44,495 nt of DNA from Muribaculaceae bacterium (GTDB lineage: Bacteria > Bacteroidota > Bacteroidia > Bacteroidales > Muribaculaceae): contig VSPG01000016.1 in assembly GCA_009775265.1 (NCBI GenBank), forward strand, positions 1-44,495, written 5' to 3'. Below the pieces are notes generated by a model, which saw nothing but the letters and a program-made list of their open reading frames with translations, was not told the origin of the DNA and did no database searches. Shown piece after piece: positions 41,162-44,495 of the stretch. Position 1 is the first letter of the stretch, and each line of letters opens with the position of its first letter. Both the position numbers and the translations under genes were made by a program.

Positions 41162-42112
41162 ATGGAAACTCCCATTACTACTCCTTTCAAAGTCTTTTCG
41201 GGCACACGCTCACGCTATATTGCCGAAGAGATTTGCAAAGAACTCGGCGTTGAGTTGGGTAAAATGAAAATCGAACGCTTTGCCGATGGCGAATTTGAAG
41301 TATCGTTCGAAGAGTCCATACGCGGATGCGAGGTATATCTTGTTCAGAGCACATTTCCCAATTGCGACAACCTGATGGAGCTTCTGCTCATGATTGACGC
41401 AGCCAAGCGCGCGTCGGCAAAAAATATCGTTGCCGTAATGCCCTATTTCGGTTGGGCTCGACAAGATAGAAAAGACAAGCCGCGCGTCAGCATCGCCGCC
41501 AAACTTGTCAGCGACCTTATCGCTACGGCTGGAGTAGACCGTGTTATCTGTATGGATCTACATGCAGAACAGATTCAGGGATTTTTCAATGTTCCGGTCG
41601 ACCATCTCTATGCCTCGTCTGTGTTCATTCCATATCTTCAGTCGCTTAAACTGGATAATATGGCAATTGCAACTCCCGACGTGGGCGGCGCCAAACGAGC
41701 CAACAGCTACGCTAAATATCTTGATCTTCCTCTTGTCCTTTGCCATAAACAGCGTGCCAAAGCCAATGTTGTTGCAAAAATGACTGTCATAGGTGAAGTC
41801 AAAGACAAGAACGTTATTCTCATTGATGACATGGTGGACACAGCCGGCACTATTACTAAAGCGGCAAATCTTATGATGGAGAACGGAGCCCGCAGCGTCC
41901 GGGCATTGTGCTCCCACGCCATTATGAGCGATCCCGCATCCGACCGGGTGCAGGAATCAGCTATTGAAGAAATGATTTTCACAAACTCGATTCCCTATCA
42001 CGGCACATGCACAAAATGCACTATCATTTCAGTAGCACGTCTGTTTGCGGACACCATACGCCGAGTGCATTGCAATCAAAGCATATCTTCGCAATATCTC
42101 ATAAAGCATTAA
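41162..42112 (+). CDS. prs: Ribose-phosphate pyrophosphokinase (PRPP synthetase)
   Basis: A 316-residue cytosolic enzyme that makes PRPP from ribose 5-phosphate and ATP, feeding purine, pyrimidine, His, Trp and NAD synthesis. It has FSGTRSRYIAEEI, the FADGEFEVSFEESIRG motif, the YFGWARQDRKDKPR flexible loop, DLHAEQIQGFF, and the PRPP-binding VILIDDMVDTAGT. It is close to the usual length (about 310-320). A strong terminator follows and dnaG lies downstream. Confidence 0.96.
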   Translation: METPITTPFKVFSGTRSRYIAEEICKELGVELGKMKIERFADGEFEVSFEESIRGCEVYLVQSTFPNCDNLMELLLMIDAAKRASAKNIVAVMPYFGWARQDRKDKPRVSIAAKLVSDLIATAGVDRVICMDLHAEQIQGFFNVPVDHLYASSVFIPYLQSLKLDNMAIATPDVGGAKRANSYAKYLDLPLVLCHKQRAKANVVAKMTVIGEVKDKNVILIDDMVDTAGTITKAANLMMENGARSVRALCSHAIMSDPASDRVQESAIEEMIFTNSIPYHGTCTKCTIISVARLFADTIRRVHCNQSISSQYLIKH

Positions 42113-42126
42113 TCTAATGCACTTAC

Positions 42127-42182
42127 AACCGGAAACCAATGCCGGTGCGCTTGCGCCGCATTTGCGTTTCCGGTTTTGTTTA
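42127..42182 (+). terminator. Terminator after prs
   Basis: AACCGGAAAC (42127-42136) pairs perfectly with GTTTCCGGTT (42166-42175), with a GC-rich, partly self-complementary interior and a TTGTTTAT tail. It ends about 10 nt before the dnaG start. Confidence 0.8.
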
Positions 42183-42191
42183 TAGCGGCCA

Positions 42192-44324
42192 ATGAGAAGA
42201 ATTGATTCCGAAACTGTCCGTCATATCCTTGACACAGCGAACATTGTAGATGTCGTGAGCGACTTCGTCAGCCTGAAGCGCCGAGGTGCCAACTATGTTG
42301 GTTTATGCCCTTTCCACAACGAGCGTACGCCTTCGTTCAGTGTATCTCCGGCACGTGGCATCTGCAAGTGTTTCAGTTGCGGCAAAGGCGGCTCTCCGGT
42401 AAATTTCATCATGGAGCTTGAACAGATGAGCTTCAATGAAGCGCTTCGCTATCTGGCCAATAAATATCATATCGAGATTAAAGAGCATGAGATAAGCGAC
42501 GAAGAGCGCCAGCAGGAAAGCGAACGTGAGTCCATGTGGGCTGTAAACGATTTCGCGCTGCGACATTTTGAAGAAAATCTTACCACACATCCCGACGGCA
42601 AAGCCATCGGTCTCGCATATTTCCGCGAACGCGGTATCAACGACGCCATGGTGGCCCGTTTCCACCTAGGCTATGCTCTTGAACGTACTAATGCATTATA
42701 TGAAGCTGCCACAGCCAAAGGCTTTGATGAGCGCTTTCTTGTAGATACCGGATTATGCATTCGGAATGAGCGCGGACAAGTTTACGACCGCTTCAAAGGG
42801 CGCGTTATATATCCGGTGCACAGTATCTCGGGAAAAGTTGTTGCTTTTGGAGGACGCACTTTGCGATCCGACAAGCAGACCGCAAAATATGTCAACTCCC
42901 CCGAATCTGCCATATATCATAAAAGCAGCCAACTCTATGGGCTTTATCAAGCCAAGCGTGCCATTGTGGAGCGAGGCAAATGCATTCTTGTCGAAGGATA
43001 TATGGACGTCATATCCATGCATCAGAGCGGTGTCGAAAATGTTGTTGCATCGTCCGGCACGTCTCTTACTGATGGACAAATACGTCTCATACACCGATTT
43101 GCTGAAAACGTAACGGTAATCTATGATTCTGATGCAGCAGGCATAAAGGCCTCACTTAGAGGCATCGATATGCTGCTTGCGGAAGGGCTTAACGTGAAAG
43201 TGCTGCTTTTGCCTGAAGGTGAAGACCCAGACTCTTTTGCTCAGCACAACAGTTCCGACGAAGTAGAGAAATACATTGCGGAAAATGAAACTGATTTCAT
43301 ACGTTTCAAAACACACATTCTTTTAGACGAAGCTGCTGATGATCCTATTCGACGTGCGGATGTGATAAACGACATATTGCGGTCCATCGCGTTGATTCCT
43401 GATTTAGTCAAGCGTCAGGTATATATCGCAGAATGTTCTCGCAGTCTGGGCATACGGGAGGAAGCCCTCGGGTTGCAGTTGCAACGTATCGCCGCAAAAA
43501 AAGCAGAGGACGAATCCGTCAAGATCCAACGGCGCCAGACGCTCGAATCGCTCAATCAAAAACCGGCTGAAGACGAGAATGCCGGTCCCGCATTTTTAAA
43601 AGAATATGAGCGACGTGTTTTGCGGTATATCGTAAAATACGCACTTTGTGAGTTTTGCGATATAGACAATGGCTCAGGAAAATTCGAGCCGATGACCGTG
43701 CTTGATTATGTGCGCGCGGAAATGCAACGCGACGGGCTTGCATTCAGCAATCCGCTTCATGTACGTGTCATGGAAATGGTAGAGGAGACGGCTGAGACGT
43801 GGCCACAAAACCGTAAGGAGGTGGAAACACGCCTTGAAGTTGAACGAAAGAAAAAACTCGACGAAGCATACGCCGACCTGCGCTCTCAGCAACTCGGTGT
43901 CAGCGCCATCAATGCACGCGAAGCTCAAATTTTAGCCCAATGCGATGAATCCTATCGTGCTGCGCTTGACCATGCCGCGCTTGATTATGTCAGCCGTACT
44001 CTATGTTCTTCTCCTGACGATGAAGTACGGCGCCTGTCCACAGAACTCAGCATTGACCGATACCATTTAAGCAAAGTCCACACCAAGCACACTAAAGTGG
44101 AAAGTGAGCGCGAAAGTCTCATACGCCTTGTTCCGCGAGCCATATCGGAACTCAAAGGAGCTATTCTCGAAATGATGATACATGACCTTCAGACACGCTT
44201 GCGAGAAAACCCTGATGCTGGAAACGATGTTGAACTACTCCGAGAGATGATGCGCCTTACGGCTTTGAGAAGCGAGTTTGCACGAAATCTTGGAGAACGG
44301 ACAATAACCCCGCGCCATATATAA
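42192..44324 (+). CDS. dnaG: DNA primase
   Basis: A 710-residue primase that lays RNA primers for replication. The zinc finger uses Cys39, His42, Cys60 and Cys63 (CPFHNERTPSF to CKCFSC). The RNA polymerase core (about 120-320) includes the TOPRIM residues Glu268 (ILVEGYMDVI) and Asp312/Asp314 (VIYDSDAAG). The C-terminal third (about 440-710) is charged and helical, including a DnaB-binding-type region, and is longer than in E. coli (581 residues), as is common in Bacteroidetes. No dedicated promoter was recognised; a terminator lies directly upstream, so a start inside 42113-42191 or read-through from prs is needed. Confidence 0.95.
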   Translation: MRRIDSETVRHILDTANIVDVVSDFVSLKRRGANYVGLCPFHNERTPSFSVSPARGICKCFSCGKGGSPVNFIMELEQMSFNEALRYLANKYHIEIKEHEISDEERQQESERESMWAVNDFALRHFEENLTTHPDGKAIGLAYFRERGINDAMVARFHLGYALERTNALYEAATAKGFDERFLVDTGLCIRNERGQVYDRFKGRVIYPVHSISGKVVAFGGRTLRSDKQTAKYVNSPESAIYHKSSQLYGLYQAKRAIVERGKCILVEGYMDVISMHQSGVENVVASSGTSLTDGQIRLIHRFAENVTVIYDSDAAGIKASLRGIDMLLAEGLNVKVLLLPEGEDPDSFAQHNSSDEVEKYIAENETDFIRFKTHILLDEAADDPIRRADVINDILRSIALIPDLVKRQVYIAECSRSLGIREEALGLQLQRIAAKKAEDESVKIQRRQTLESLNQKPAEDENAGPAFLKEYERRVLRYIVKYALCEFCDIDNGSGKFEPMTVLDYVRAEMQRDGLAFSNPLHVRVMEMVEETAETWPQNRKEVETRLEVERKKKLDEAYADLRSQQLGVSAINAREAQILAQCDESYRAALDHAALDYVSRTLCSSPDDEVRRLSTELSIDRYHLSKVHTKHTKVESERESLIRLVPRAISELKGAILEMMIHDLQTRLRENPDAGNDVELLREMMRLTALRSEFARNLGERTITPRHI

Positions 44325-44391
44325 ATCTTTAGTGCCTACCGGAGACATTGTGTGACCGGCGCGTATAAATAGCGCCCCACTGATGTTGACT

Positions 44392-44430
44392 TAATTTTGC
44401 CCGGCAATATATATTGCTAAATATTGCTGT
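44392..44430 (+). promoter_or_regulatory. Promoter box with operator-like repeat array at the right edge
   Basis: TAATTTTG (44392-44399) fits TAnnTTTG. Directly after it comes the perfect 14-bp palindrome GCAATATATATTGC (44404-44417), and the half-site ATATTGCT occurs again exactly 10 nt on (44411-44418 and 44421-44428). No -33 TTG at the normal spacing. The controlled gene would lie beyond or start near the window end; the 36 nt after the ATG at 44460 stay open but are too short to judge. Confidence 0.5.
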
Positions 44431-44495
44431 CCGATAAAACTCAAATAGCGCAATAAAGTATGGCTCGAACGCTGATTTTACGGTGTTCGAGTCTT

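Noticed and set aside
44460..44495. tRNA-like end or new gene at the right edge (GTTCGAGTC)
   Set aside because: The segment resembles a T-arm but no acceptor or D-arm pairing is visible; CTCGAAC/GTTCGAG could be a plain hairpin, and 36 nt are too few for a gene call.

Overview
The window looks like chromosomal DNA from an anaerobic member of the Bacteroidales, most likely the Muribaculaceae or a close family (the family is an inference). Four things point this way. Many genes are preceded by the Bacteroidetes -7 box TAnnTTTG, several with TTG 19-20 nt upstream. Purine-rich Shine-Dalgarno sequences are mostly absent. There is a FimA/Mfa1-type lipoprotein fimbria operon. Lineage-typical families (DUF3575, DUF3868, DUF4906, DUF5106, DUF5686, DUF3127) are present. 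No rRNA, tRNA, CRISPR array, insertion sequence or phage gene was seen.

Layout. 1-643 is a noncoding leader with a leftward promoter at the very edge and a likely rightward promoter for the fimbria operon. 644-11382 is the fimbria operon: DUF3575 barrel protein, DUF3868/OmpA-like protein, major fimbrillin, Mfa2-like anchor, a further fimbrillin-like lipoprotein, a 1052-residue tip-like protein with an EF-hand-like loop, and a DUF5106 thioredoxin-like lipoprotein that overlaps the tip gene by 4 nt. A hairpin after the major fimbrillin gene could set the ratio of shaft to accessory subunits. 11489-13231 carries rpiB and a histidine acid phosphatase. 13319-13570 is a small conserved-looking gene.

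13557-16293 (minus strand) is the tightly packed set pheS-nth-TRIC channel-gtrA. tilS follows on the plus strand. 17744-24347 (minus) is a complete glycine cleavage operon with its own lipoate ligase: lplA-gcvT-gcvH-gcvPA-gcvPB-lpdA. It is self-contained: LplA can lipoylate GcvH, GcvPA/PB decarboxylate glycine, GcvT passes the one-carbon unit to tetrahydrofolate, and Lpd reoxidises the lipoyl arm.

24575-28918 (plus) holds HU, a 29-residue ribosomal-type peptide, an RNase E/G enzyme with a long charged C-terminal tail and a strongly folded leader, and rlmD. A CYTH protein and a DUF5686 outer-membrane protein are divergent, and their start codons share one CATG. A DUF3127 protein with an SSB-like acidic C-terminus and an XRE regulator follow on the minus strand. 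An AT-rich region of about 760 bp separates these from etfB-etfA-acyl-CoA dehydrogenase. The right end carries a PAP2 phosphatase, a patatin-like lipase plus GH13 amylase pair, prs, and dnaG. A promoter with an operator-like repeat array lies at the right edge.

Most of the window is ordinary core metabolism. The items most worth a second look are the thioredoxin-like protein in the fimbria operon, the SSB-like tail of the DUF3127 protein, the rng leader hairpin with the RNase tail, the embedded divergent promoters at CATG, and the palindrome over the patatin promoter.
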